A stretch of 64,000 nucleotides of DNA from Norana najaformis (GCA_964023275.1 OZ029916.1:41788896-41852895); one strand, 5' to 3'. Shown: positions 1-11,240, counted from the stretch's first letter. Notes: generated from the sequence alone by a model not told the origin. Program-made: numbers and translations.

Positions 1-59
1 TGCAAGGTTAACAGAAGAAGACACCAACCCCTCCTATCCTAGCATTTCTAAGACTCCAC

Positions 60-350
60 AAGTTACGTCATTACTTACCTACCTACCTGTTTATCTACCG
101 ACCAACCAATCGACTTACTTACCTGCATATTCGCCAATCTCCGAACTTATCTAATTATCTACTTACTTATCTACTCACTTCCTTACCTATGTATCACTAT
201 ATAAGGACAATTAAACTAGAGCCTCTTATGTACCTCGCAAAAGCGTTGCACACGACTAACTTCCTATTTAACCTGCAGACCTGCATACTTATCAACTTAC
301 CTACTCATGTACTTAGCTAATCACTTACTTATCTAACTCTCCATTTACGT
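60..350. repeat. Degenerate CTTAC/CTACC simple sequence
   Basis: The stretch is dominated by imperfect copies of acttac, ctacc and tatcta in an otherwise non-coding segment. It lies downstream of the last visible exon of gene A and is probably an intron of that gene. I see no coding exon in it. Confidence 0.6.
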
Positions 351-474
351 ATTTTGTACTGCTCACTTCAACTGTGCATGTCGGGACTGTTTCGTCTAGA
401 GACATCCACCTCTCTAATATTTCCTGGGCGTTGCAGATATCATATAGCCAAAGCCTCACAGAACTAAAACTCAC

Positions 475-639
475 TCAGACAAGCGCTGATGTTACGTGAC
501 CATCGTCCTTCCTCAGTGCAGGTGACATTCAACTCTGCAACGCCATCGATTGAAAAGCCTTCGTCACATCGCACGACAGTTATTGACTCATTCATCTCAG
601 TTGTCGCATGATCCACTTTCATGTCAGGACAGGTCACCT
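475..639 (-). CDS. Gene A exon: sushi domain 7
   Basis: Translating the minus strand from a tttcag acceptor to a gtgagt donor gives a 55-codon phase 1-1 exon. It has the four-cysteine sushi pattern: EVTCPDMKVDHA at the start, VVRCDEGFSIDG in the middle, LNVTC and GRW near the end, then a closing Cys. It is colinear with the exon of gene B at 22394-22570 (VTCPALIIEH..., HCDLGYEINGQ). The exon is too short to show up as a long open frame and is easy to miss. It is the last exon of gene A in the window, so the rest of the gene (by analogy two more sushi exons and a membrane exon) lies to the left. Confidence 0.75.
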
Positions 640-1124
640 CTGAAACAAAGACCTAAAGCAATATATTTAAATAATCAATCCATTCTTTCAGTCAGAGCAT
701 TTTTACAGCGCTCACTCTGGATATTTACTCGGATGCGCTTCAAGCCCAGCGCCGGCGAAATAGTTTTGAAGTGTTAAAGAAATGAACGTGTAGCTTCCAT
801 GGCCAGAAGGACACGCATATCCAAAAGACAGCCTATCCCAAGTTCATGGCCCAACCTCTAAAAAGATACAACGATGCATTGTTGAAGCGCATGAAAAGGG
901 ACAAGCTTCTATAGCAGTCTTTCAAAAACATAAAGGTAAAGATAACACACTTGCTGATAGAAACTTTTCAGAAGACTGGAGAAGGCTACAGTCAAAATAC
1001 GCAAGTCGAGGTGCGGCTAAGATATGTAGGTAGACAAGTACACTAATTTACTTCACTAACTGTTACATACTCATTTCCAGCGCTTTTGTGAGTTACATAA
1101 AAGACGCTATATAATAAGTGCCCT

Positions 1125-1235
1125 GATACATAGGTACATACATTCATAAATAGATGAATACATACATAAATACATGACTACATACATGCATACATACATA
1201 CATGTACACACAGATATATATATACATACATAAAC
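1125..1235. repeat. (CATA)n microsatellite
   Basis: Imperfect catacata and ataaata repeats sit in the intron between the sushi 6 and sushi 7 exons of gene A. The reading frames seen across it in minus orientation are repeat-derived. Confidence 0.8.
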
Positions 1236-1292
1236 ACTGCGTTCTTTGGGTTTCTTTTGTGACAAAAATTACTGTTAATCTCGATTGCCTAC

Positions 1293-1472
1293 TTTTACAT
1301 CCGATTAGTGGCATTCCTATCCAGTTGTATCCGTCACAAAATAAAGACATCCGTTGTCCGCTAGGATTATTGTAACCTCTCTTGCAGACGTAGTTAACTG
1401 TCTGGCCTTTTCCAGCCAGATGAGTATCTGGAATGGCGTTTAATACAACTGGCACAGGTCCACACCTCTCAC
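1293..1472 (-). CDS. Gene A exon: sushi domain 6
   Basis: A 60-codon phase 1-1 exon runs from a gactgttccag acceptor to an aaaa|gtaggc donor. It has four cysteines and the closing tryptophan of a sushi domain (ERCGPVPVVLNAIPDTH, VNYVCKRGY, LFCDGYNW, IGCK). The counterpart in gene B at 23451-23633 shares AIPDT, the VNY.C..GY core and ICDG.NW. Confidence 0.82.
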
Positions 1473-2044
1473 CTGGAACAGTCACAATCAACGACGAACC
1501 GTGCATTGCATTTCAAGGCATGGCAGTGCACACTCTTGAAATAAATGTCTGCAAATACTAACCTTGCCAGAACGCTGCAATGCGAACAATTTAGCCTACA
1601 CTGGCTGACAATAAGGGCATATAGACTGGTTCCCACGACTTAGGTTTCATTGAGCGCTGTAGAAATCCCAAGTTACGCTTACGATTGCGAATCCAGATAT
1701 TCGTCATGTTGAGCCTACACCGACTAGTTTAAATAAATGTGAATGTACACGGTTTTCTATAGCCACCGTATGACCTCGGCCCGGTTCAATTTTCAAGGAG
1801 TTATTTGGGAGATATCCTTCAATGAAAAATGAGCAGGGTCGAGACCCAACGGCCGTTATGCAAAACCGTGTACATTTATATTTCACCAACACTGCCAGTT
1901 TGATTAGGTATCACGCCATTTAAGATGTCCGTGTACGAAGCGTATAAAGGTATAAAGGGCCCCATGTTTCTAATTAACCGAGAATACACTCAATGCTATG
2001 TGTAAAATACAGCCGTCGATGTGGAACTAAAATTGCCGTCTTAC

Positions 2045-2248
2045 CGTCACAGGTAAACGCTGTTTCAGTCCACTGACTTTGCAAAGTACAAGAGATGTTT
2101 TTCGAAGCGTGTCCGTCTTCGAATCGAAGTCCTGGGTTGCATTTGTAGTAGATGGCTGACCCGTAGTGGAACTGACCGTCGGAGGTTCCTGCGTCAAGAC
2201 CAAGGGCGACAGCACCACTCACAGCAGGTGGAGCTTCGCACAGAATCT
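2045..2248 (-). CDS. Gene A exon: sushi domain 5
   Basis: A 68-codon phase 1-1 exon lies between a gattgcag acceptor and a gacg|gtaaga donor. It contains ILCEAPPAVSG, GQFHYGSAIYYKCNPGLRFEDG, NISCTLQSQW and TFTCDG-like closing residues. The gene B exon 24167-24370 has the same length (204 nt) and the same order of motifs (ILCGEPPV, FRYGTVVTYVCSLGLRFDDG, QWSET). Confidence 0.85.
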
Positions 2249-2529
2249 CTGCAATCACCCGAAATACGCGTATTTGATTATTTATTTAGAGCCTTTTTGA
2301 CCGTGGAAACGCTGGAGGGGAGATCCTCTAAAGTAACGTAACCCATGATGTAATTGTATAAAGAGCCTTACTGTGTCTTACAGCAGGTCTTTGAGCCTGA
2401 AGTAAACTAATCCCTAGGTTTTGGACACAAGTCCATCTCATCGCAGGAATTGAGGGTTACTTCTTAGCATATGCTGGTAGCAACTTCTCCTGCTCCATGA
2501 CAAAGACAAATGCGCACGAACTAATTCCC

Positions 2530-2620
2530 AAAAGGCCTTTACACCGAGTCCTCTCAGCAGCTTCGAAGCCACAATCGTTGGAATACAGACAAAACGCGCT
2601 ATAGAATAGACCAACGTTCT
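2530..2620 (-). mobile_element. tRNA-Thr-like SINE copy (minus)
   Basis: Read on the minus strand, the segment has tctattctatagcgcg, then tctgtattcca, gattgtggcttcga and gctgctgagaggactc. This matches four other copies in the window. The head resembles a tRNA with box A and box B and an anticodon loop TCTGTAA. It lies in a gene A intron. Confidence 0.6.
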
Positions 2621-2993
2621 GTACATTCCTTGAATGGCGTCATATTAATATACTCCTACATTATATTCCGGTCTTCTTGTACCACTGAATTCTCTCAGAA
2701 TCTCGACACAATCTTTCGAAATACTGCAGTTCCATTTCAGAACAACCCTGAGCTAACGAATTCCGTAATGCGATCAACTGGCCGCTTTGTTCTGGTTATT
2801 CGATGGCGGCCATTGCAATAAACTTAAGCTGAATCAAGCCGTAGTATGCTTCTTGGAGCTTCCATAAAGATGTTTAGACAAATATGTTACATCTTTCTGT
2901 TTGGCTTTTGAGGATTGTCCTTTGAGGCGTGGAAACCAAATCTCTTACTTTTGCCTTTTTACCTTTATAATAAATGCGCTCTAGAAGTCCTAC

Positions 2994-3200
2994 CTTGACA
3001 GTTCAACACAGTTCCATTCCAAGAGAGATTGTGCTGCAAGAGATCATCGTTGGAATCGATGCACTCCAGAGAATAGGAACGAATTCCTTTGGGAAAGACA
3101 TAGCCTTCAAGACATCTCAACTGGACGAGAGTTCCGAATATTACTTGGCGGGTACTCAGAAATCCATTGGATGGAACATGTAAAGCTGGACAGTAAATTT
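2994..3200 (-). CDS. Gene A exon: sushi domain 4
   Basis: A 69-codon phase 1-1 exon runs from a gtctgtttcag acceptor to a caag|gtagga donor. Motifs are IYCPALHVPSNG, VQLRCLEGYVFPKG, SLECIDSNDDL, LSWNGTVLNCQ. The paralogous exon 24631-24837 has exactly the same length (207 nt) and shares YCPAL, GYVFP/GFVFP, CID and LSWN.T..NCQG. Potential N-glycosylation sequons are present. Confidence 0.87.
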
Positions 3201-3209
3201 CTGAAACAG

Positions 3210-3660
3210 ACACCATTAATGTCATCTTTATTAGTTGGTTTTAAAATAATTATTAGTTAAGTGAGTTATGTAAAGTAGATAAACCATTAAACTAAATCGA
3301 GTTAGTGAAGTAAAGCCAGATAAATTATCTGGGCAAAATTTAAAATCTTGCTGGATAAAATTGATTAGCTCTGTGAAATTATAATACTTGTAAAGCGAAA
3401 TACGTGACGAAGCTAACTAGAATTAAATAGACTAATTAAAAAAGTTCACTAAAATCAAATTTAATAATTTGTAAACTCAATTTTAATAATTTGTGCAATC
3501 AAATTAACTAGATATGTAAATTAAATTAATAGAGAGTTATAATGAAATTAATTAGCTGGATGAATTTGTGTCAGTAATTGACCAATTTTAGCTTATTGAG
3601 CTATATAACTGAAATATTATTTTAACAATTGTTGCTAAATTGCTTTTGTGGTTGTTGGGA
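3210..3660. repeat. A+T-rich degenerate intron sequence
   Basis: The intron between sushi 3 and sushi 4 of gene A carries loosely repeated attaattagct, gtaaattaaatt and similar words. I see no exon, RNA or recognisable mobile element in it. Confidence 0.5.
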
Positions 3661-3867
3661 TGTATGAACAAGTTTAAGTCACAATTTAAGATGTTTTTAT
3701 AAAGACGCTACATGAATTTTCAGAATAACTACCTTTTCAAAACATTACCCATTGATTACTACCATACCTTTCTATCTCAACAAGCAGTCACACAGTTGCT
3801 TCGTAACACTCAGACTACCAATAGTAAAGAAGTGCGGGTGAATCGAGAGAGTCGTGAACAATTGCAC

Positions 3868-4041
3868 CTTCACAGTTTTCCATAATATCCCAGGATCCAT
3901 TGCTGTTGCACCAGGTGACCCTTTTCATCTTTCCGTTGGAAAAACGATGACCAGCAAGACAACGCAACGACATCTGGCGTCGGTCGGCCTTGATTTTAGC
4001 TTCGGCGTTGCCTACGAAGGGTGGCACTCGACATCTGTCCG
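3868..4041 (-). CDS. Gene A exon: sushi domain 3
   Basis: A 58-codon phase 1-1 exon lies between a cttctgcag acceptor and a gaag|gtgcaa donor. Motifs are DRCRVPPFVGNAEAK, MSLRCLAGHRFSNG, VTWCNSNGSWD and MENCEG. The gene B counterpart 25533-25706 has the same 174-nt length and matching GHRF.G and GSWD.I..CE segments. Confidence 0.83.
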
Positions 4042-4054
4042 CTGCAGAAGCAGA

Positions 4055-4260
4055 CGTGTAGTATATTGTACTGCAATGTGGCGCAGTGTAGTATAATGTA
4101 GCTTAGTGAAGGCATTGTAGTGTAGAGTTGTGTAGTGGAGGACAGTGTGGTGTAGTCTAGTTCACTGCATTGTAGGTTAGTTTAGTGTGATGTGGTGCAA
4201 TGGTATTTATTGCAATGCAATTCAAAGTAATGTAAGGCAATATAATGTAACGGAGACGAT
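4055..4260. repeat. Degenerate (GTAGT/GTAAT)n low-complexity repeat
   Basis: Imperfect copies of gtagtgtag, gtgtagt and gcaatgtaa fill the segment just upstream of the sushi 3 exon of gene A, inside an intron. No gene is visible here. Confidence 0.65.
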
Positions 4261-4804
4261 TTATATAGGGCATATTTCAAAGAAGTTTTACAGAGTCATA
4301 TGGATAAGACATTATGCCATGCATCACGCTCTGAGGTAATGCTATGCATTATTCATTTAGCTCATATCGCACCGGTCGATGTGACACGTGACGCGCCTCC
4401 TATGTTGACCTTCTGATTCATTGTTTTCAGCTGCAAGTCTGATCTTTGAAATCTGACATTCACGTGTTTAACCGAGCAATATTTATTATCTTTTATTAGC
4501 TATTCTCTAGAAGCCATAGCCTCTCTTGTACACTCTTTAATAGTAGCTTTTCCGAACAACTTCGTTAAAGAAAATCAGCTTCATTTCTAAGATATAGCCA
4601 CATCACACACGTCCTTGCTGAAAGACAGTCTAGGAAGTCTTGGACAATAAGGAAAGAACGGATGAATGAACGAACTCACAATGAATCAATAATTAATGAA
4701 TAGCAGCACTATCAACACATTAACAGGATCGTAACCAACGGTTCCAACAACAATGAAACTATAGTTTTTAAATCGATGGCCGTAAAAGCGAAACTGAAAC
4801 TGAC

Positions 4805-4984
4805 CTTCACAGCTGGACAGCTGATGGCTTGTGTTAGCATTACCGTGTGCAAAAATGCACTTGATGACATCGAAGTTGAGGCCATTTGCGAAGAGATCAT
4901 CGACTGTTGAGCAGTTGGTTCTGATAAACTGCCCAGCTGCAATCGACGCTGTACTGACATTGGTGACAACTTCGCAGGAGGTCA
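4805..4984 (-). CDS. Gene A exon: sushi-like domain 2
   Basis: A 60-codon phase 1-1 exon runs from a gctgtgtgcag acceptor to a gaag|gtcagt donor. Four cysteines are spaced as in a sushi domain (TSCEVVTNVST, IRTNCSTVDD, DVIKCIFAHG, LSSCEG), but the usual tryptophan before the last cysteine is missing. The paralogous exon 26567-26785 also lacks it, so this is a shared derived feature and not a mistake. NVS, NCS and NTS sequons suggest glycosylation. Confidence 0.75.
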
Positions 4985-5640
4985 CTGCACACAGCAACAT
5001 GAGCAACGAATGAGAGAGCTGCCCTATGTAGCTGTAAATGTAACATTTTTGTTGACGAACCTTAATAGAAATTTCTCAGAAACAGAATGGTGTAAATAAA
5101 ACACCCGATTAAGCGCTTCTTTATAAACTATTCAGAAGTATGGTTCCTAAGTCAAAAGTTAAATTGGCTGAGGCGCTATGACGAACAATTCAAAAACAGA
5201 ACACAAGTATTGTATGTGTAGTTTGTTTTGTAAGAGGCGCTATAGAAGTTATCAAATACGATTCGACGCGATACGATGTGTGCATCTATATATATCGGCA
5301 TTTGTATAGCACCTTTTGGGAAGCTCTCAAATTCATTTCACTGTATTCTAAATAAAAGTATTTTAAATAAGTAATTAGTTTCAATGCAAGCAATGCATTT
5401 CATTTAATCTGATTAACATAATTATGAAGTTAGATCATACAAATTTCTCAATGCTACACAAAAGCTAAGCCACTGATTCAGCGTAGCTAAGTCAAAGGAA
5501 ATCCTTCAAAGCCAGATGTTATTGGGCAGTTTCGATGTTTCAGAATCCGAAGATCAAGTACATGTAAGCCAGGAGAGAATGATGTAGATTACCGCTATCA
5601 ATCGCTTTATAATGTTTTCAAATGAGTTTCGTGGAGAAAC

Positions 5641-5829
5641 CTTGGCAGTGAAGTTCATATGTAGGCGTCACCCAGTTTCCGTCGATGCAGATCGTTGAAC
5701 GTACAGTTGTCGCATCGATGAACTGATATCCAGGCAGACATTGGAACACGGCCACCAGTTTATTCAGAGCATCACCGTGAAACCACTCGACCATTGCGTT
5801 CTCCGGTTGGTCGGGAGGAGCACAGATTT
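5641..5829 (-). CDS. Gene A exon: sushi domain 1
   Basis: A 63-codon phase 1-1 exon begins after tttctgctcaag and ends at ccaag|gtttct. Motifs are EICAPPDQPENA, VAVFQCLPGYQFID, TTVRSTICIDGNW and LHCQ. Gene B exon 27920-28117 shares CLDGFRFAD, the diagnostic TTVRS.IC..G.W and LQCQG. It follows the mucin exon directly, with no second Ser/Thr exon seen between them in this gene. Confidence 0.85.
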
Positions 5830-5949
5830 CTTGAGCAGAAACTGCAATCCGATTTACAATCGAGTGCAACACAGGAGAGAAAATCACCTGATTTTTGTTA
5901 GATAATAACATAGTCAAGGCTGCATTATGAGATTGACACAGCTACCTGA

Positions 5950-6125
5950 TTGAAATTACTGAAAACGTAAAGGTAACAATAAGGCAAGGGAAGGTAACGA
6001 TAAAGTAAATTCAATGATGTAGGCAAAGACAGTGAGAAAGTTTAAGGTAAAAGTCAAGATAAACGTAAAAACAAGGTAAGGTGAAGATAACATTTGTTTA
6101 CACGCCTTTGCAGAACCTCTTTAGA
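5950..6125. repeat. GGTAA-rich degenerate repeat
   Basis: The intron carries repeated aaggtaac, aaagtaa and aaggtaag words, and ends in a cacgcctttgcagaacctc block that recurs at 45590-45770. It looks like a dispersed repeat with internal tandem units. Not coding. Confidence 0.5.
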
Positions 6126-6369
6126 AGCGAGGTTCTGGGGTCGAAAAATCATTGGGCGAAGGCCCATTGACAACTATGGCAATTTAACAACAGACAGGTA
6201 ACGCGTTTGAAGGAAAAATTCAACCTGTATTCGAAGCTAAGCAGCAAGATATATGGGTTTCCAAAGATTCTATAATTGCACGGAGTTGAAGAATACTCTA
6301 AGCCTTAGGTTTCAAGATCATTTTGTTTGTAAGAGATTCTATGACGGATGCAGTTCATAAATACTGATA

Positions 6370-6465
6370 TTCTGGTTTTTGGCCTGATACCGACTTGGTT
6401 TTTGGTGTGTCATAGGTTCCTGCATTGTGCATTAGACAACGGTGCTTTAGAAGTTGCTAAATAAT
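6370..6465 (+). mobile_element. LINE 3' tail fragment
   Basis: The text gacttggtttttggtg, cataggttcctgcattgtgcat, caacggtgctttagaagt matches the 3' end shared by copies at 14160, 51920 and 63325. This is a 5'-truncated retrotransposon remnant inside a gene A intron. Confidence 0.55.
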
Positions 6466-6479
6466 AAAAACACATCAGC

Positions 6480-6790
6480 GATCTGCGCGTTTCTGTCGCC
6501 CCTCAGCCACGTCGCCAGAAGCTGGGTTCTTTGATGCGGGTGGATCTCGTTTTCTCTGCTGCCACACGATAACACGTGAACGTCGGAGCTTCTTCTCCGT
6601 TGAATCGTCATTGTGGAACAGTCTCTCCAGTGAAATTCGCCCCACTCCGATTATTGCCGATCGAGTTACATTTTGTAGCGCTTTAGAGACATGACTTGCA
6701 TATCTGATGGGAGCTTCTTATAAGACGCCTGTGAGAGGTTCCGGAGAGGCGCTATACAAATGTTCCGTTACATTACAATTAAGCAAACCA
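6480..6790 (+). mobile_element. LINE ORF2 C-terminus and 3' UTR fragment
   Basis: A plus-strand frame reads RSFFSVESSLWNSLSSEIRP. This is the conserved C-terminal motif of many metazoan non-LTR retrotransposon ORF2 proteins (SVA..LWNSLP). It is followed by an untranslated tail with ggcgctatacaaatg. The copy is short and broken, and lies in the intron between the mucin and sushi 1 exons of gene A. Confidence 0.6.
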
Positions 6791-6838
6791 CTAGCCATGG
6801 CAGTATATTGAGTGGTTGAATTCAGGTTGAGTTCTTAC

Positions 6839-7687
6839 CGGGTGTTTGAGTTGAGCGTAAACCAAGTTGTAAACTTTGGGGAAACCTGGTGGTTGAGTCG
6901 TTCAGTTCTTTTGGTTCAGTCGTTAATTCAGTTCGTTCTTCAGGGCTTAGCATGGTTGTTTCGAAGGAAGCCAACTGGGTTGATGAGGTTGATAGCAGTT
7001 GATGGGATGACATTACTGCTTCGGTTGTTTGATCAAGAGCCATAAGATATGTTGCCGATTTTGCATCATCTGTAGTCACTGAATGTCCAGTCACCGCATG
7101 CATCGATGTTTGGGCTTCATTCGCAGTTGATTCAGCTATATTTGCAGATGTTTGAACTACATTCGTAGTCGTCGCAACAACACTTGTTATTGTTAAATAA
7201 AAATCTTCAGTTGTCTGAGCTCTTTGGACATCAGTTGTAGTTTTTGGAAGACCAATTGTAGTTTTAGAGGCCTTAATCGTCGTCGGTACATCCCAATTTT
7301 GAGTTGTCGTACCAAAATCTGTAGTTCTTTGCGTCGTTGAAACCCCCTTTCTAGTTGTTGATGCATCAGTTGTAGTTGTTGGAGCTACAGCCGAAGTCGT
7401 AGCAACTAAATTAATAGTAGTTGGACGAACATTCTCAGTGGTGATTTGAGCTTCATTTGCAGTTGTAGTTGCATCTACAGGAGTAGTTGATGAAACTATT
7501 GCCGCCGGTTTAAATGGGTAAGTAGTAACAACAGAAAAGGCGGTTTTTGTAGTCTGGGTAGTAGAAGTTGGAGTAGTAGTCATAGTCTTTGGAGTTGCAG
7601 TCGAAGTTTTTGTAGATGTCATTTCAGTTGTTCCCAGCGCTGTAGTAGTTGTCATTGGAGATGTAGTTCGTACGGTAGTCTTGAGTT
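6839..7687 (-). CDS. Gene A exon: Thr/Ser-rich mucin-like stalk
   Basis: A single 849-nt (283-codon) phase 1-1 exon runs from a ttgctttttaag acceptor to a cccg|gtaaga donor. The translation is extremely rich in Thr with Ser, Ala and Val (runs such as TTTTALGTTEMTS and TTTDASTTRKG), has few aromatic residues and no cysteines of a folded domain. That composition fits an O-glycosylated rod. It sits between the second FAMeT domain and the first sushi domain, exactly like exon 29803-30561 of gene B, but the two are too diverged to align reliably. Confidence 0.85.
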
Positions 7688-8059
7688 CTTAAAAAGCAAA
7701 AGGATATAAGCTTTGTGAACAAACCATTCTAGAACTTACTCTAAATTATCAGTTGCTGAGTGTAACCGTTTGCAGTGAGCTTTAATTAGGCTCAGTGTTA
7801 TTCTTCATTGTACTGGAAGAAAGATGATTGTTGCTCGTCTGCGTCGAATAAGGATCCGAAGGCGAACACAGTTTTTTCCCAGTATCTTGGTGGCGTGCGG
7901 TACTAGAGTTCAACGGCTTAATCTTCGAGGTACTTAGGCCCACTGCAGCTGGTGGGCCGTAAGTCGCTCGAAAATAACGAAGCTTATTCTTTTTTCCCTT
8001 ATATTAATAAAATATAGCAGTTCGATCAATGACTACGAGATGTTGACCAGTTTCCTAGA

Positions 8060-8235
8060 CTCATCCTACCCTATTCTACCATGCCCAACTCCACCCTATC
8101 CCACCCTACCTTATCGTATTCTACCTTCCCATACCTCACCAAAGCCTACCTTGTCTGATCATACCCTTTTGACTTCACATTGATTTGTCTTACCTAACTT
8201 TACCGTTTCCTAACAGTACCTTACCTTAACGACTG
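8060..8235. repeat. CCCTA/CTACC-rich degenerate repeat
   Basis: Imperfect ctaccctat, ccaccctacc and ttaccta words fill the intron between FAMeT 2 and the mucin exon. No coding exon seen. Confidence 0.6.
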
Positions 8236-8301
8236 CATCGGCCATTATGAGAAACCCTCACTGATCAAGGGCGATTTTCCCGTGTTTGTTTTTCAGCGTA
8301 C

Positions 8302-8543
8302 CCGAGTTGTAGCAGCATTCTGGAATCCACCACTGAGCCGAGGAGTCCTCAGTTAACGACTTGATTCCCAAGAACAGCGGTGACTCTAAGGCATATTCGT
8401 CCTTGGCGAAGACCAAAGTTCTCTCGTGCAGTCGGTCCCCTGCGCCCAACCAAACTACTCCACCCGACCAGGAAAGCCAAAGCCGGACGGGCGACGAACA
8501 ACAGTCGTCGGCGAAGTCAGGCGACATGACAGACAGCAACAAA
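8302..8543 (-). CDS. Gene A exon: FAMeT domain 2, second half
   Basis: An exon of 242 nt starts in phase 2 after caagtacag and ends in phase 1 at tcgg|gtacgc. It carries the strongest FAMeT (PF12248) signature, LWLSWSGGVVWLGAGD, and the closing SAQWWIPECCY. The equivalents are FWVSWWNG/EWLIP, FWISWAGG/TWIIP and FWISWMDG/SWIIP in the other three modules of the window. It joins the first half at 9657-9855. Confidence 0.82.
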
Positions 8544-9029
8544 CTGTACTTGCTTAAAAGACAACAATCGAACTATTTGAGCATCCAGCGTTTCCCGGAC
8601 TCTAACCAGTGACCCTATACATTCTATTTTTTTCAAAACTAGCTGTATAATATATTTCAAACCTGGATCCAGATTATTTTAAACGATAATGCTCTTGATA
8701 TATATAATATTTGTATTTGCTAAAAATTCACTCAATCTTAATTCAAATGACATGGGCCATTGAACTGCAGTTGATAACTCGGTAGACATAGCAAGACTCA
8801 GACTAAACATGATAATAGCACTGGACTTTGACGCACGACCGAAAGGAGCAAAGATCACTCATTCGCACTCATCATCTCCAAATTGCTGGCTCTAGGAACC
8901 GAAGATCATGATGAAGACGGTATTCACGGGGTATTACATGTAAATAAGTTGACCATCTCCACTCTGTAGTCAACCCTAATGATGCACTCTATGAACATAC
9001 ACTCTTACTCTTGTTATGTCTCTCACCAG

Positions 9030-9345
9030 GAAAGTGTTGAGATTTCGGGTGTTCTCCGTAGCTGGTCCAAAGCTATGGAGTTTGCTGCCAAGTTCTTTTC
9101 TTCCCGTTCCGTTCTGTGCGTCAGTTCTTTAATGTAATTCAGGTCTAAGCTTAAGACTTATCTGTTTCGACTAGCTGACCTTCCATAATCAGGCTTCTGG
9201 TCACTTTGAACCATCGGATTTCGACCGTGCTTCTCCAACAAAATAATGACTTCAATGGCTATGATTAAACTTGAAGCGACCATAGCTTGGTGTATAATGA
9301 CACGGTGCTATAGATGGCATTATATTGTGTTAGCGACGATCGATC
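9030..9345 (+). mobile_element. LINE 3' fragment (ORF2 C-terminus plus tail)
   Basis: The reading ...FRVFSVAGPKLWSLLPS-like, then a stretch resembling FRSKLKTYLFRLADLP, is typical of a non-LTR retrotransposon ORF2 end. It is followed by cttctccaac, cttgaagcgacc and a tail ending cacggtgctatagatgg. The same tail ends the copies at 29340 and 51690. It is broken and 5'-truncated. Confidence 0.65.
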
Positions 9346-9656
9346 GATGCTTTGAGGATTATTATCTCGCTATTGAACTTCTTTGATTACTGCTACGATT
9401 TTTAGATTCGACCAGATTAGATGATGATACTTAAGAAGAAATCAAAGCAGAAGAGAAGAACAGCCGTCCGTTGAGCCAACCCGAGAGGCAAACTTAAGTC
9501 TAAAGTGTCATCGATTTCATTTTTGTTAGTTTCGGCCTAGAAGGCTGATGGCCAGTCCTCTTGCTGCCATCTGATCTTCCCACCGACAGTGTGTGGTCAA
9601 CGTAATTATAAGAAATCAAACCTGTTTCAAAGTCAGTCAAAATCAGAATTACTTAC

Positions 9657-9855
9657 GTGATGTATGCGGCTGGTGTAGTTGTGTTTGAACACTGGGCAGC
9701 GACTGTGTACAGAGGCGAAAGGAAATCGTCAGTCGCAGACAAAGCCAGAGCGAACGAGTTGCAGGACTGTACTTGGAAAGAGATCCTTGCTTCTGTTGTA
9801 TCATTAAGGCTGACGCCGGTATTGAGAAACGTTGAGTTGGAGACTAACCAACGGT
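9657..9855 (-). CDS. Gene A exon: FAMeT domain 2, first half
   Basis: A 199-nt exon opens in phase 1 after atgtttcag and closes in phase 2 at atcac|gtaagt. It encodes LNTGVSLNDTTEARISFQV, QSCNSFALALSATDD and a short Thr-rich end. The motif G[VI].L......F[QF]..... C....L.L is repeated in the other three FAMeT first halves. Phase 2 matches the start of exon 8302-8543. Confidence 0.78.
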
Positions 9856-10659
9856 CTGAAACATTTTTTTTAAAGTTTGGTATATTTTATCTATGTGTGT
9901 ACTGTATGTATCAGACTCTTTATTCAGCGTCTTTTAGTAAACTTACAAGTTGCAAGGACGCTAAACATGTCTATTTAACAGTTCTTTAATGGCGCGACTT
10001 CAGACTCGCCGAAAATGTTGCTTGAGCTGTCTGTGACGGAACATTACATATTTTTATTGGAAGATTGTTCAAAGAAGGACGGCCCAATGCACGAGAAAGC
10101 ACGACATGCCCGCATCGAGTGCACGGTGTACGCGGGACCAAGATACCCCCAGGCTGCTGAGAGCAACGATGGTCGTGTGTTCATATTCGCCTATTGCTTC
10201 ATCAAGTATTCGTATATTCTGCGTCCGAAGCAAGGATATCTGGAACGAACTCGAATAAGCTTGACTGGGGCAAAAATATTAGAAATTTCAACTGAACTAA
10301 GAAGTTTCTTTACCTAATTATTTACTATTAAAATTTTTTTAAATTTAAGAATGGTCCCTTTAAAACGACGTCATATTACTATGTAGGATGAAACAGATCA
10401 GCGTTTTGTTGATTCCGGATTCAGGCTTTAGCGGACTCACTTGTGTCTGGGTCAACGGGGAACATTTTAATCATAAACTATGAATGCAAATAAATATTCA
10501 TGACGCCCATTCTGTATAAGTTTCAAATGCATTGACCTTTCATAGTTGCAGTTTAAAATGTATAGGGTACTTTAGTGGTTGTATTTTTTCTTGCCATTCC
10601 TTCATCTGGACTTTGCGTATATTTTTCTGGACAGTTTTGGCGTCGGATGTTGTAGCGGT

Positions 10660-10765
10660 CAGCATCATCAGTGTCATCGTCACTGTCGTTGTTATATTTA
10701 TAGTCGTCATCGTCATCGTCACTCATCACCGCCGTCTTCGTCATCTTCCTCGACTGGTTCTGTCC
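10660..10765. repeat. (ATC/GTC)n trinucleotide-rich repeat
   Basis: Interspersed tcatcg, tcgtcg and ccgtc triplets form open frames on both strands that are composition artefacts. It lies in the long intron between the two FAMeT modules of gene A. Confidence 0.7.
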
Positions 10766-10984
10766 CGAGCTTATTATGTGTCTATGCACTTAAAGAACAT
10801 TTAGAGAAACTATCAATCGTCCTACCTGTAACGATAGTTTGGCCATATACTTACCACCAAATAAACAGTCGCCAATTGATTCTAAATAAAATTAACAAAC
10901 GACTCATGTAGAAACAAATAAAAGTAGATGATTGGAGAAATCCGCAAATTCTTTCATTTGATGGGGGACCGCAGATCAATCTAT

Positions 10985-11240
10985 TCTTATCTTGTCAATT
11001 TTATTCTCATGTATTCTGCTCCTATCAGATCTGTTCCTTTCCAATATACATGTATTTCTATCTAACCTATTATCATCTATGATATTCCTCATCTAATCTA
11101 GTTCCATAAAATCTTTTCATATATGGTCAATTCCTATCCAGTCTATTCTACTCTTAACTAATCTATTCTAATCTGTTATCTCTATTTCATCTTGTTTTCT
11201 AATATATTTCATTTCAGTCTCCTCACATTTTATTTCACCT
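10985..11240. repeat. Degenerate TCTATTC-type repeat
   Basis: Copies of tctattct, ctaatct and tattcta are scattered across the segment, similar to 46405-46560. Intronic; nothing coding recognised. Confidence 0.5.
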
